From assembly GCA_004762155.1 (NCBI GenBank), contig SIHP01000011.1, positions 1-64,000 of the forward strand: a DNA stretch of 64,000 nt, given 5' to 3'. Origin of the DNA: Flavobacteriaceae bacterium. GTDB taxonomy: Bacteria; Bacteroidota; Bacteroidia; Flavobacteriales; Flavobacteriaceae. This document shows, piece by piece, positions 35,794-45,548 of the stretch; position 1 is the stretch's first letter, and every line of letters begins with the position of its first letter. The notes beneath the pieces were generated by a model. That model was not told the DNA's origin. It ran no database searches and worked only from the letters and a program-made list of their open reading frames with translations. Position numbers and translations under genes: made by a program.

Positions 35794-36822
35794 TTATCTA
35801 AAGCTAAATGCAATACCAGCATTTACGGTATTGTATTCTTGTAATGTATAGCTTCCGTAGATCTTAAAAAAACCTAAGCTTAATCTAGTACCAACAGTAG
35901 CATTAAAACCATTAACGCTTGTAGTTAACGATAACGGATCAGAAACTGATTCCTGAACAGTTGGAGCTAATGGATTTCCTGTTTCATAAGTAAGAGTATA
36001 ATCACCTAACATTTTTAGGGAAGTACTTCCTCCATTGAAACCAACTCCTCCATAAAAATTAATAATTGGAAAGTTAATAGAAGCTATTGCTTGAATGGTG
36101 TATGAATTTAAATTAAATTCTGTAGAAGCGTCTTGTGTACTTACATTTCCATTAACAGTGTTACCTATATTGTAGTCTACATTCATATTTGTATAGGCAG
36201 CTAATAAAGAAATATGAAGAGGTGTTTTATCCATTGGACCAAACCAACTAGTGATTTCCTTTTTTAATCCTAAACCAAATAAACCTGCTTTTGTGTCATC
36301 TGAACCTACTTTAGGAACATAGCGCACTATTGCTTCAAGTTTATATGGAAGTCCAATACCAATTTGTACAGATGGAGCAGGCACAGCACTTGCAGGTAAA
36401 TCACCTTTGATTCCAGATGGCATATCAAAATCTACAGAGACATTTTGACTTTGAACAGTACCTTGATAAGTTAAAGTAGCGGTATCACTTCCGTCTCCAG
36501 CAATAGTTGGTGTGGTGTTTTGATTGTAAGTTGTTGCGTCTGATAAACCTATTTTTGTTAAATCGAATATTTCGTCTTTAGAAGGTATGAATGAGCCATT
36601 AACTCCTATTGAAATATCAAAACCAAATTTTTTATGAACTTTAGCAGTATGATACCATCCATTGTTCATGCTGTAGATAAGTCCTTTCATAACTGGATTA
36701 ACATAAGCATTAGTTAATTTTGAAGCATCTTCCTTTGCTAGTAAAATAGTTTCGAATTCTTGCGCTTTCATATAAGTGTTAAAAGATATGAATGCCGAAA
36801 TGGTGAGTAGTAATTTTTTCAT
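35794..36822 (-). CDS. DUF6588 family outer-membrane protein
   Basis: A 342-residue secreted protein with a signal peptide ending NTYMKAQ (about 1-20). The rest has the composition of a small beta-barrel, with strands such as FGFDISIGVNGSFIPS, PSVQIGIGLPYKLEAIVRYVP and a C-terminal AGIAFSFR ending in an aromatic/basic pattern. It fits DUF6588, a Bacteroidota outer-membrane family with no known function. I am fairly sure of the barrel nature and less sure of the family name. It has its own terminator and is probably transcribed alone. Confidence 0.7.
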   Translation of the reverse strand: MKKLLLTISAFISFNTYMKAQEFETILLAKEDASKLTNAYVNPVMKGLIYSMNNGWYHTAKVHKKFGFDISIGVNGSFIPSKDEIFDLTKIGLSDATTYNQNTTPTIAGDGSDTATLTYQGTVQSQNVSVDFDMPSGIKGDLPASAVPAPSVQIGIGLPYKLEAIVRYVPKVGSDDTKAGLFGLGLKKEITSWFGPMDKTPLHISLLAAYTNMNVDYNIGNTVNGNVSTQDASTEFNLNSYTIQAIASINFPIINFYGGVGFNGGSTSLKMLGDYTLTYETGNPLAPTVQESVSDPLSLTTSVNGFNATVGTRLSLGFFKIYGSYTLQEYNTVNAGIAFSFR

Positions 36823-36877
36823 ATAGATGTGTTTTATTTCAAATTTAAGAAAAAGATTGCTTATTTCTTTAAAAAAG

Positions 36878-36918
36878 TAAGAAGTCGTTTTAGATACTAA
36901 TATTCAAACGACTTCTTA
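36878..36918 (-). terminator. Terminator of the PQQ-like propeller gene
   Basis: TAAGAAGTCGTTT and AAACGACTTCTTA form a perfect 13-bp stem with a 15-base loop; on the minus strand a CTTTTTT run follows. It lies 20 bases after the stop at 36938. Confidence 0.8.
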
Positions 36919-36937
36919 TATTGCTATTTATAAGTTT

Positions 36938-38848
36938 TTATTTGTTTTTAAAAATTTTAACTTTATTTTTTTGAGAATAATAAATATCATCTGTAGCATA
37001 GTCTATATCATAAATAGGCTTATTGTTTTCTAAGATTATTTTATCCATTTCTTCTCCAGTTTCTTTGTTTACTTTGATAAGAAGTTTTATGTTTTCTTCA
37101 CCTTTGGCAAAAATTAAAGAATAATTATCCGTTTCTTTCATTGCGTTAAATCTGTTTTTTACAGATTCACCAACAACATCAGCAGCAACATAACCAGCTT
37201 CAGCAATAGCTTTTGTTTTTTCACCAAAAGCAGCAGAAGTGTTTGAGTTTTTCACTGTATTTCCGTTAGCATCTTTGTATTCAGTGGTGACAGTAACTTC
37301 TGCAGAGCCTACACCTGAAGCTATTTTACCTGCTATTGAGAGTCCTTTGACAAACTTTCTTCCAAACTCTCCTGGTTGTTTGTATTTATTATGAAATATC
37401 ACTTTTCCATCAAAATCAACACCTACTACTTCGCTTTGTCCAGAAATAGATATATTGTTTTTAAAAAGAATCATACTAGATATTGTTTTTTCACTTTTTA
37501 GTTTTAATTTAGAAAAAGGCTTAGGACGTTTTTCACTATTTTCATTAAATTTATAAAGCTCTTCATCATTAAAGACAATGAAATTTCCACTTTCTGCATC
37601 ATAGTCTGCAAAAGTTGGTCTTTTTTCGTTTAATTTTAAGTTGCTACTCCAAACTTTTTTACCTGTTTTATAATCTACCATGTTAGCATAGGTAGAAGTG
37701 ACATATAAAATACGGTTGTTTTTTGTTTTTTCTAAGAAAAAAATAGGGTCATCATCATTGTCAGAAATTGTTACGTCTCCTCGCCATAATTTTTGACCAT
37801 TTTCATCAATTAACATCATTTCATCATCATAAACATAAAGGAAATCTTTATCAATAGGAAGTACAGATTTGATACCTTTTCCTTTTGGGTCTTTTTTCCA
37901 TAATTTTTTTCCTGTTTTATAATCATAGAAATTAAACCCTTTGTAATGTGCTAATAACATTCTGTCTTGCCAGTCTTCGAAAAGGATTAAGTATTTAGTG
38001 TTTATAGGTTCTTTTAAAATACTTTCACCAGTTTCACTATCTTTTAAATCGATTTTTATTTTTCCACTTAAAAGCCCACCTTTTTTTGATATTAATAAAA
38101 CTTTGGTAGCGTTTAAATCAGTTTTAAAATCATTAATATTACCATCTTCATTAAGCCATAAAACATTACCATTGTTTCTGTCTAAAACATAAAAACCAGA
38201 TTTTATTAATGTGAAAATTTTAGAATCTGAATAAGTCATTTTGTCGTTTAATTCACTTAAAAAATCTTTGGCTTTAAAATCACCTTTTAAGTTTAATAGA
38301 CCACCTAATAAAGATTTAAAGTTTTTAGAAACAACAGTTTTCCAAGTTGTTGATTTTTTTTCTAATGAATACTTCGCTATAATTAAATTGTTTTCCGATA
38401 TACCTTTAAGTAATAATGCGTTTTCATTAAATAGATATTCGGCTTGGAAGTATCTATCTTTTTCTTGAGGTTTAAAAATTATTTCTCCGTTATAGCTATT
38501 GTAAACATATAATTCTTCATTAAACATATACTGAACAAAAGGAGTGTCTTTAATGATAGAAAAAGATCTATCTCCTGAAAATAAAGTGTTTGAGGTTAAT
38601 AATTGAGAAGGTAAGGCTTTAAGGTTAATTTTAGGTTTTGTTATTGACCATATGATTTTATCAGAATTAGGATCATAACCATGTACATTTTCTCCTTCAG
38701 AAATTACGCTAATTCCATTAAAAGGAACAATAATTAAATCTTTTACTGTTTTATCAAAAGTAAGAGTTTTGGTAGCTTCACGTTGTGAGAAAGTGAAAAA
38801 TGAAGTGATTAATGCTAAAATTGTTATGCTTTTTTTAAAGGTAAACAT
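36938..38848 (-). CDS. PQQ-binding-like beta-propeller protein
   Basis: A 636-residue secreted protein (signal about 1-20, ending SFFTFSQ). It has repeated blades with the W-docking outline GNVLWLNEDG, GKKLWKKDPKG, GQKLWRGDV and GKKVWSSNL, typical of the PQQ-like (YVTN/BamB-type) eight-blade propellers. There is an inserted stretch near residues 505-560 rich in Gly, Ala and Val (GLSIAGKIASGVGSAEVTV) that interrupts the propeller. Such proteins in flavobacteria are usually periplasmic scaffolds without enzymatic activity; the binding partner is unknown. It is upstream of the DUF6588 gene, separated by its own terminator. Confidence 0.8.
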   Translation of the reverse strand: MFTFKKSITILALITSFFTFSQREATKTLTFDKTVKDLIIVPFNGISVISEGENVHGYDPNSDKIIWSITKPKINLKALPSQLLTSNTLFSGDRSFSIIKDTPFVQYMFNEELYVYNSYNGEIIFKPQEKDRYFQAEYLFNENALLLKGISENNLIIAKYSLEKKSTTWKTVVSKNFKSLLGGLLNLKGDFKAKDFLSELNDKMTYSDSKIFTLIKSGFYVLDRNNGNVLWLNEDGNINDFKTDLNATKVLLISKKGGLLSGKIKIDLKDSETGESILKEPINTKYLILFEDWQDRMLLAHYKGFNFYDYKTGKKLWKKDPKGKGIKSVLPIDKDFLYVYDDEMMLIDENGQKLWRGDVTISDNDDDPIFFLEKTKNNRILYVTSTYANMVDYKTGKKVWSSNLKLNEKRPTFADYDAESGNFIVFNDEELYKFNENSEKRPKPFSKLKLKSEKTISSMILFKNNISISGQSEVVGVDFDGKVIFHNKYKQPGEFGRKFVKGLSIAGKIASGVGSAEVTVTTEYKDANGNTVKNSNTSAAFGEKTKAIAEAGYVAADVVGESVKNRFNAMKETDNYSLIFAKGEENIKLLIKVNKETGEEMDKIILENNKPIYDIDYATDDIYYSQKNKVKIFKNK

Positions 38849-38895
38849 TTTTTTGAGGTTTTATTTAAATGATAGTTTTGTTAATGTCAAAAACA

Positions 38896-38927
38896 AAAAA
38901 TCCTTAATAATTTTATTAAGGATTTTT
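38896..38927 (-). terminator. Terminator of gyrB
   Basis: AAAAATCCTTAATAA and TTATTAAGGATTTTT form a 15-bp stem. It lies 18 bases after the gyrB stop on the minus strand. Confidence 0.85.
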
Positions 38928-38944
38928 ATTTTATAAGAGATTAT

Positions 38945-40882
38945 TTATGCATCAATATTTGCATACTTAGCATTCTTTTCTATAAATTCTCTACGTGGTG
39001 GTACTTCGTCACCCATTAGCATAGAAAATACTCTATCTGCTTCTGTTGCGCTGTCTATAACAACTTTTCTTAAAGTTCTAAATTCAGGATTCATGGTTGT
39101 ATCCCATAATTGTTCTGCGTTCATCTCTCCAAGACCTTTGTAACGTTGTATATTAACACCACCACCTAATTTTTGAGCAATTAAATCACGTTGATTGTCA
39201 TCCCAAGCATATTCTCTTTTTTGACCTTTTTTAACAAGATAAAGAGGTGGAGTAGCAATATAAATATATCCTTGTTCAACCATTTCTCTCATGTACCTAA
39301 AAAAGAAAGTTAAAATTAAAGTAGCAATATGCGATCCATCTACATCGGCATCACACATAATAACTACTTTATGATAACGTAATTTAGATAAGTTTAAAGC
39401 TCTTGGGTCTTCTTCAGTTCCTATTGAAATTCCAAGTGCTGTAAACATGTTTTTGATTTCTTCGTTTTCAAAAACTTTATGTTGCATTGCTTTTTCAACA
39501 TTTAAGATTTTACCTCTTAAAGGAAGAATAGCTTGGAAATTACGATCACGACCTTGTTTTGCAGTACCACCTGCCGAATCTCCCTCAACTAAGAAGATTT
39601 CACATTGTGCTGGGTCTGTTTCAGAACAATCAGATAATTTACCAGGTAAACCACCAATACTCATTACCGTTTTACGCTGCACCATTTCACGTGCTTTACG
39701 CGCTGCGTGACGTGCTTGTGCTGCTAAAATTACTTTTTGAACTATAGTTTTAGCATCATTAGGATTTTCTTCCAAATAATCGGTTAACATTTCCGATACT
39801 GCTTGAGAAACCGCAGAAGTAACTTCACGGTTACCTAATTTAGTTTTTGTTTGTCCTTCAAATTGAGGTTCGGCTACTTTTACAGAAACAATAGCAGTTA
39901 ACCCTTCACGGAAATCATCCCCAGCAATATCAAACTTTACGTTTTTTAACAAACCAGATTCATCAGCATATTTCTTTAACGTACCTGTTAATCCACGACG
40001 AAAACCAGATAAATGTGTTCCTCCTTCGTGTGTGTTAATATTGTTTACATATGAATGTAAATTTTCTGAGTATGAAGTATTATAAATCATAGCTACTTCA
40101 ACAGGAATCCCATTTTTTTCACCTTCCATAGCAATAACACCTTTTGTTAATTGCTCACGAGTAGAGTCTAAATATTTTACAAATTCAGATAATCCTTCTG
40201 TCGAATGGAAAGTTTCAGAGATGTCATTCCCTTCATCATCCTGATTACGTTTGTCTGTAAGTGTAATTGTTATACCTTTATTAAGGTATGCTAATTCACG
40301 CATACGTGTAGCTAACGTATCGTAATTAAATTCCGTTACTTGTTGGAATATGGATTTGTCTGGTAAAAAAGTTACAATCGTACCAGTAAAGTCAGTTTCT
40401 CCAATAGTTTTTACTGGATATAAAGATTTACCTTTTTCGTATTCTTGTTGCCAAACTTTTCCTTCTTTATGTACTGTTGCAGTTAAGTGATCAGAAAGTG
40501 CGTTAACACATGATACACCAACACCGTGTAATCCACCAGATACTTTATAAGAATCTTTATCGAACTTACCACCTGCACCAATTTTAGTCATTACTACCTG
40601 TAAAGCAGAAACACCTTCTTTTTTATGAATTCCAACAGGAATACCACGACCATTATCTCTAGTGGTAATAGAATTGTTTTCATTAATAGTAACCTCAATT
40701 CTATCACAATGACCTCCCATCGCTTCATCAATAGAGTTATCTACAACTTCATAAACTAGGTGGTGTAATCCTCTAACACCAACATCTCCAATATACATGG
40801 AAGGACGCATACGTACATGCTCCATTCCTTCTAATGCCTGAATACTCGAGGCATCATAATTATGTTTTTTTTCTTCGCTCAT
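38945..40882 (-). CDS. gyrB: DNA gyrase subunit B
   Basis: A 645-residue ATPase subunit of DNA gyrase. The GHKL ATP site is clear: VYEVVDNSIDEA, RDNGRGIPVGIH and SGGLHGVGVSCVNAL. The transducer domain has VQKVILAAQARHAARKARE just before the TOPRIM domain, with EGDSAGGTAKQGRDR and MCDADVDGSHI binding magnesium. The QRYKGLGEMN near the C-terminus confirms a gyrase-type B subunit. The length is typical of the short Bacteroidota GyrB without the enterobacterial insertion. It is alone, with a terminator behind it. Confidence 0.97.
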   Translation of the reverse strand: MSEEKKHNYDASSIQALEGMEHVRMRPSMYIGDVGVRGLHHLVYEVVDNSIDEAMGGHCDRIEVTINENNSITTRDNGRGIPVGIHKKEGVSALQVVMTKIGAGGKFDKDSYKVSGGLHGVGVSCVNALSDHLTATVHKEGKVWQQEYEKGKSLYPVKTIGETDFTGTIVTFLPDKSIFQQVTEFNYDTLATRMRELAYLNKGITITLTDKRNQDDEGNDISETFHSTEGLSEFVKYLDSTREQLTKGVIAMEGEKNGIPVEVAMIYNTSYSENLHSYVNNINTHEGGTHLSGFRRGLTGTLKKYADESGLLKNVKFDIAGDDFREGLTAIVSVKVAEPQFEGQTKTKLGNREVTSAVSQAVSEMLTDYLEENPNDAKTIVQKVILAAQARHAARKAREMVQRKTVMSIGGLPGKLSDCSETDPAQCEIFLVEGDSAGGTAKQGRDRNFQAILPLRGKILNVEKAMQHKVFENEEIKNMFTALGISIGTEEDPRALNLSKLRYHKVVIMCDADVDGSHIATLILTFFFRYMREMVEQGYIYIATPPLYLVKKGQKREYAWDDNQRDLIAQKLGGGVNIQRYKGLGEMNAEQLWDTTMNPEFRTLRKVVIDSATEADRVFSMLMGDEVPPRREFIEKNAKYANIDA

Positions 40883-40957
40883 TATAAAGTGAATATTATG
40901 ATTTTTATTTTCTTTTGAAACCTACTAGTTTTTAAGGTACAGCAAGTTCAATCTTTA

Positions 40958-40965
40958 CAAATTTA
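40958..40965 (-). promoter_or_regulatory. Possible -7 element of gyrB
   Basis: On the minus strand this reads TAAATTTG, a match to TAnnTTTG, 76 bases before the gyrB start. No matching TTG element was found upstream, so it is tentative. Confidence 0.35.
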
Positions 40966-41111
40966 CAAATTATAAATGTTGATTTTGAGTTTTTTAGCTG
41001 TTTTGAGTTGAAATTATCAACATTTGTTAATTTCAATAAACTCTTTTAAAAGCACTTAAAATGAGCTTAAACAGTGTTTTTGGTGATTTGGTATTAGGGT
41101 TTTATTTTAAA

Positions 41112-41150
41112 AAAGGTAAAAACTTCGCAAAGCGAAGTTTTTACCTTTTT
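41112..41150. terminator. Bidirectional terminator of the coiled-coil gene
   Basis: A GGTAAAAACTTCG stem with CGAAGTTTTTACC and flanking A and T runs makes a 19-bp hairpin with a 5-base loop (CAAAG). It lies 29 bases after the stop of the minus-strand coiled-coil gene. The remaining sequence up to gyrB has no gene. Confidence 0.88.
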
Positions 41151-41178
41151 TATATTGGAGTATTTAATGTAAATGCTG

Positions 41179-41940
41179 CTAATTTACGTCAAAAAAAGTT
41201 TTTGAAATATTGTCTCCGTCTACATAGGCATTCACTTTGTATTTACCTAGTTTTATGTTATCTCTATTTACGTTGATAAGAGATATGATGTCTAATCCTT
41301 CATTTTGATAATCAACAGATATCTCATCACTATATTCATTGTTTGTGTTTTCAGAAAGGATAACCTTGTTGTCAGGATCAATAACTTGAATATGGATTCT
41401 TTTTTTACCAGAATCAGCTACTTCATTTTTATGAATTTGAAAATTGATCTTAAAAGCATCTATTTTTTTTGTGTTGGTGGTCTTTGTAAATTTACCATTG
41501 TTCTTTTTTCTCATTGTAAGAACATTGATATTTGATGCTTTTAATAATTTAGCTTTGTTGACTTCTAACGCTAAATCATTAATTTTATTAGTAAGATTCT
41601 TTGTTAAAGTTGCTTTTCGGGTAAGCGCTTTCTTGTCTTTTCTTAGATCAAGATCTAACTCGTTAACGGAGTCTTTTAATGTTATTATTTTGTTGATTTC
41701 AGAAATAACTCTTCTAGAAAGTTTTTTGTTTTTGTTATATAACTTTTCATAGTTAGCAGTAGTTTTATCAAGCTTCTGTTGCAATTCTTTTTTTTGCTCA
41801 GAGGACTTTTCAAATTTATTACTTAAGTCATTAAAATCATTGCTTTTTTTTAAAGCATAAATGGATGATACTAGGGTAAGGGTTAATAAAATTGAAGGGA
41901 GGGCTTTCTTTTTTAAGATTTGGTATTTCATTTTCTTCAT
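41179..41940 (-). CDS. Membrane-anchored coiled-coil protein
   Basis: A 253-residue protein that I do not recognise. It has one N-terminal membrane segment (about 12-30, ALPSILLTLTLVSSIYAL), then a long charged coiled coil (about 32-140) with many Lys and Leu, and a C-terminal beta-rich domain (about 150-253) with KINFQIHKNEVADSGKKRI and LGKYKVNAYVDGDNISK. The last part looks like a small immunoglobulin-like fold. Such proteins are often envelope tethers. It is monocistronic between two terminators. Confidence 0.75.
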   Translation of the reverse strand: MKKMKYQILKKKALPSILLTLTLVSSIYALKKSNDFNDLSNKFEKSSEQKKELQQKLDKTTANYEKLYNKNKKLSRRVISEINKIITLKDSVNELDLDLRKDKKALTRKATLTKNLTNKINDLALEVNKAKLLKASNINVLTMRKKNNGKFTKTTNTKKIDAFKINFQIHKNEVADSGKKRIHIQVIDPDNKVILSENTNNEYSDEISVDYQNEGLDIISLINVNRDNIKLGKYKVNAYVDGDNISKTFFDVN

Positions 41941-42182
41941 ATTTCAGTTTCGATATGCCTAAGATAAGGTTAAAAAAATGAAAATAAATTAAAAATAAGC
42001 CTAAATTTAAATACATTTAGCAATTGATAGAAAAAGTTCATATTTAGAATGAAAAGGATGAGTCTTTGTAATTAAAATTTGTTTTTTTTGAGCATTTTAT
42101 TGATTTAGAAGTAGGAATTTACTTAAGTTGTTTTTTAGGCTATTTAATTTGGGGAACTTATCATGAAAAAAACTTAAAAATA

Positions 42183-42206
42183 AAACCCCGAAAAAGCGAG
42201 GTTTTA
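42183..42206 (-). terminator. Terminator of gatB::aspS
   Basis: AAAACCCCG and CGAGGTTTT form a stem with one mismatch opposite a C on this strand (G-T on the other). On the minus strand it is followed by a T-rich tract, 19 bases after the stop at 42225. Confidence 0.75.
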
Positions 42207-42224
42207 AGTTTAGTAAAGTTGTTT

Positions 42225-45200
42225 TTATTTGTTAATAACAGTAACATTCATTTCTTCTACTTTTTTATCAGATAGAGGAGAAGGAGATCCAAATAATAAA
42301 TCCTCACTTGAACCTGTTTTAGGAAAAGCCATTACTTCACGTATAGAAGCCTTTTTTTCTAAAATCATCATTAGTCTATCAACTCCCCAAGCAATTCCTC
42401 CATGTGGAGGAGCTCCATAATGAAAAGCTTTGTACATGGTACCAACACTTTTCATCATTTCATCTTTGTTGTACCCCATGTTTTTATAGGTTGCTTCTAG
42501 GATTTCTGGTTTATGAGCACGTACAGAACCACCACCAATTTCATAACCATTTAAGATTAAATCGTATTGTTGCGCTATGATTGTTCCAATTTCATCATCT
42601 TTTCCATTCATATGCTTTTCTAAGTCATAGATAGCTGGCATCGAGAATGGGTTATGTGTAAAAGTCCATCTGCCTTCATCTGTTTTTTCAAACATAGGGA
42701 AATCAACAACCCAAGCTGGTCGTAATTCTTTAGGATTTATTAATTTTAACATCGAACCCATTTCTTGACGAACAGCGTCTAGCGCTTTATTTGCTGTTGG
42801 ATAATCAGCAGCCGAGAAGAAAACGATATCTCCAACCTCAGCTTTTGCTTTAGAAATGATTCCGGCAGCAATATCTTCACCTAAAAATTTAATAATAGGT
42901 GATTGTAAATCATTTTCATTTACAATAATATAAGCTAATCCACCTAAGCCATGTTGTTGAGCAATTGCTGTAAGTTTTTCAATCTGCCCTTTAGACATTC
43001 GCTTTTTACCTTGTTCAGCAGCAGAAACTTTAATACATTTTACAATACCACCTTCATCAATAGGTTTAGAGAAAACTTGAAAAGTTGTATCTTTTACTAT
43101 CTCGGTAATATCTTGCATTTCTAGTCCAAAACGTAAATCAGGTCTATCACAACCATATTTATCCATCGCTTCTTTATAGGTGATTACAGTAAACGGATGT
43201 AAAACCCATTTTTTACCATATATTTTTTTAACTATTGTGTTAAACATATTCGTGTTCAAATCAATAATCTGTTGCATACTTGCGTATGCCATTTCAATAT
43301 CTAATTGTGTAAACTCAGGTTGACGATCACCACGAGAATCTTCATCACGGAAACAACGTGCAATTTGAAAGTATTTTTCAAATCCACCAACCATTAACAT
43401 TTGTTTAAATTGTTGAGGTGCTTGTGGAAGTGTATAGAAAGAACCAGCTTGCTTACGAGTAGGAACAATAAATTCACGCGCACCTTCATCGGTACCAGCA
43501 GTTAAAATAGGTGTTTCTACTTCTAAAAACTCTTGTTCGTCTAAAATATCACGCATAAGCTTAATAACCTTATGACGGTTTACAATAGCTCTACGAACAT
43601 CATCATTTCTATGATCTAAAAACTTATATTCGAAACGAATTGCTTCGTTACTTTTTGCAGCTCTTTTTATTTCAAAAGGTAATGTTTTAGCTAGGTTTAG
43701 AATTTCTAATGCTGCAGTTTCTAATTCTATTTTACCAGAACGTAAGCCAGCATTATAATCGTCTTCTTTACGTTGTACAATAGTTCCAGTTACTGTAATT
43801 ACAGATTCTGATTTTAGCTTAACTAATTCATCAAGGTTTGGAAATGTTTCTCTACTTAATCGAACTTGTAAAATTTCGTTACTAGAATCTCGTAAATCAA
43901 TAAAAATTAATTCACCGTGATCACGAACACTAGAAACCCAACCAGCTAAAGTTACTTCTTCTGAAATAGTTTGTTCAGATAATTCAGAAATCTTGTGGGT
44001 TCTGTATTCTTCTTTAATAATCAGTGGGATTTCAGGTAAAGTATCCTCTGTTGTTGTGTTGTGTGTGTTTGTAACCTTAGAAGTTACTTCTGTTGTTGTG
44101 GTTGGTGTTTTATTTGAGGCTAACTCGTTTAAAATACCTTGACGGATAACTTTACCTGATGCACCCTTACCTATAATAGCAATTACTTTACCAACAAGAA
44201 TACCAGCCTTGCCTTGGTTTCCTGCTTTAATATCGTTAGCAACTGCTTCATTTTCTGAAATAACCTTTTGTATAGCTTTGGTTATTTGTTCTTCAGAAAT
44301 TGTATTGTCTTTAAAGTATGTTTTATAATCGAAATTAGCATCTGCTAATAATGATTTTATAGCATTCTGTACCAAGACTACTGTTACTTTATCATCTTTA
44401 AATAAAGAGAAAATAGTAGTTAAGTCTTGTATGTTTTCAATATTTGTATATTCTTCTGGTTTAATATTGTTTGCTAATGTTTTAGCAACAAAAGAAGGGT
44501 CGTTTAATTCATTGTTAATAGCAATAAAGGTTTCTGATCTCAAAGAATCAGCAGTAAAAAACTTTGCATCTTGTGGTAAAACACCACCTTCAATTAAAAT
44601 ACTTTCCACAGCATATGGTAAAGCACTTTTGTCAACCTCAATTTGTTTAACAACATCTTTAATACTAACAAAAGGTAAATCTGGTTCAGAAATAAAACGA
44701 TAATCTGCTTCAAATTCCTTTTTACGCATTGTTTTGGTTTGCTTTAACTCAGCATCCCATAAAACAGTAGTTTGATCTGGGCGAAACTCATTATTATCTT
44801 TGTAATAATTGAATTGCTTTTCAATTTCTTCTTTTAAAGCATCTACCATAAACTTGAAAGAATTCAAGTTTTTAATCTCGGTTCTAGGATTTAATTCTGA
44901 TGATCCTTTTTTACGTAAAGAAACAGATACATCTGATTTAAATTCTCCTTTTTCAAGGTTTGCTTCTGATATTTTTAAATTCTGAACAATACGCTGTATG
45001 TATTGCGCATAGGTAGAAGCATCTTCAATATTACGAACACAAGGTTCGGTAACAATCTCTATCAATGGAACACCAGCTTTATTAAAGTCAACCAAAGAAA
45101 TTTTCTTTTCGTGAACTAATTTTGCAGCATCCTCTTCAATATGAACTTGTGTTAGTTCCACGGTAAATTGAGAGCCATCATTACGATAGCAAGAAACTTG

Positions 45201-45548
45201 TCCGTCTGGAATAACAGGGTTATGAAATTGAGTAATTTGAATGTTTTTTGGGTTATCAGGGTATTCGTAATGCTTACGGTCCCAAGAAATAACCTCATTA
45301 GAAAAGGTAGAGTTTACCGCTTTACCAAAGTAAATAGCTTTTGTAATAGCTTCCTTGTTAATAGCAGGTAAAACTCCCATTTGTCCAGTACAAACTGAAC
45401 ATATATTTTTATTTGGTGTTTCTGTTTCTTGATTTGCACAAGAACAAAATAGTTTTGATTTGGTGTTTAAGCGAACATGTGTTTCTAATCCGATAACCAA
45501 CTCTAAATCATGAGCTTCTATAGCTTTGTTTAATTGCTCTAATTCCAT
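42225..45548 (-). CDS. gatB/aspS: Fused GatB amidotransferase subunit and aspartyl-tRNA synthetase
   Basis: A single 1107-residue polypeptide with no internal stop. Residues 1 to about 480 are GatB, the tRNA-binding kinase subunit of Asp/Glu-tRNA amidotransferase: VIGLETHVRLNTKSKLFCSC with the zinc Cys pairs (FCSC, CSVC), then DRKHYEYPDNPK and EPDLPF, and a C-terminal tail domain ending near GKVIRQGILNELASN. A Thr-rich linker (about 481-512) follows. Residues about 513-1107 are a full class II AspRS: OB-fold, motif 2 (FRDEDSRGDRQPEFTQLDIE), a GAD insert, and motif 3 (GIAWGVDRLMMIL). The OB-fold has His (codon 544, 43917-43919) in RDHGELIF, the residue type linked to non-discriminating AspRS, where E. 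coli has Leu. The fusion overlaps gatA by one base and is in operon gatC-gatA-gatB::aspS. Sequence and lengths make the fusion certain; a relaxed tRNA specificity is inference. Confidence 0.94.
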   Translation of the reverse strand: MELEQLNKAIEAHDLELVIGLETHVRLNTKSKLFCSCANQETETPNKNICSVCTGQMGVLPAINKEAITKAIYFGKAVNSTFSNEVISWDRKHYEYPDNPKNIQITQFHNPVIPDGQVSCYRNDGSQFTVELTQVHIEEDAAKLVHEKKISLVDFNKAGVPLIEIVTEPCVRNIEDASTYAQYIQRIVQNLKISEANLEKGEFKSDVSVSLRKKGSSELNPRTEIKNLNSFKFMVDALKEEIEKQFNYYKDNNEFRPDQTTVLWDAELKQTKTMRKKEFEADYRFISEPDLPFVSIKDVVKQIEVDKSALPYAVESILIEGGVLPQDAKFFTADSLRSETFIAINNELNDPSFVAKTLANNIKPEEYTNIENIQDLTTIFSLFKDDKVTVVLVQNAIKSLLADANFDYKTYFKDNTISEEQITKAIQKVISENEAVANDIKAGNQGKAGILVGKVIAIIGKGASGKVIRQGILNELASNKTPTTTTEVTSKVTNTHNTTTEDTLPEIPLIIKEEYRTHKISELSEQTISEEVTLAGWVSSVRDHGELIFIDLRDSSNEILQVRLSRETFPNLDELVKLKSESVITVTGTIVQRKEDDYNAGLRSGKIELETAALEILNLAKTLPFEIKRAAKSNEAIRFEYKFLDHRNDDVRRAIVNRHKVIKLMRDILDEQEFLEVETPILTAGTDEGAREFIVPTRKQAGSFYTLPQAPQQFKQMLMVGGFEKYFQIARCFRDEDSRGDRQPEFTQLDIEMAYASMQQIIDLNTNMFNTIVKKIYGKKWVLHPFTVITYKEAMDKYGCDRPDLRFGLEMQDITEIVKDTTFQVFSKPIDEGGIVKCIKVSAAEQGKKRMSKGQIEKLTAIAQQHGLGGLAYIIVNENDLQSPIIKFLGEDIAAGIISKAKAEVGDIVFFSAADYPTANKALDAVRQEMGSMLKLINPKELRPAWVVDFPMFEKTDEGRWTFTHNPFSMPAIYDLEKHMNGKDDEIGTIIAQQYDLILNGYEIGGGSVRAHKPEILEATYKNMGYNKDEMMKSVGTMYKAFHYGAPPHGGIAWGVDRLMMILEKKASIREVMAFPKTGSSEDLLFGSPSPLSDKKVEEMNVTVINK

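Noticed and set aside
41061..41276. 71-residue plus-strand ORF
   Set aside because: It runs through a bidirectional terminator and the coiled-coil gene on the other strand.
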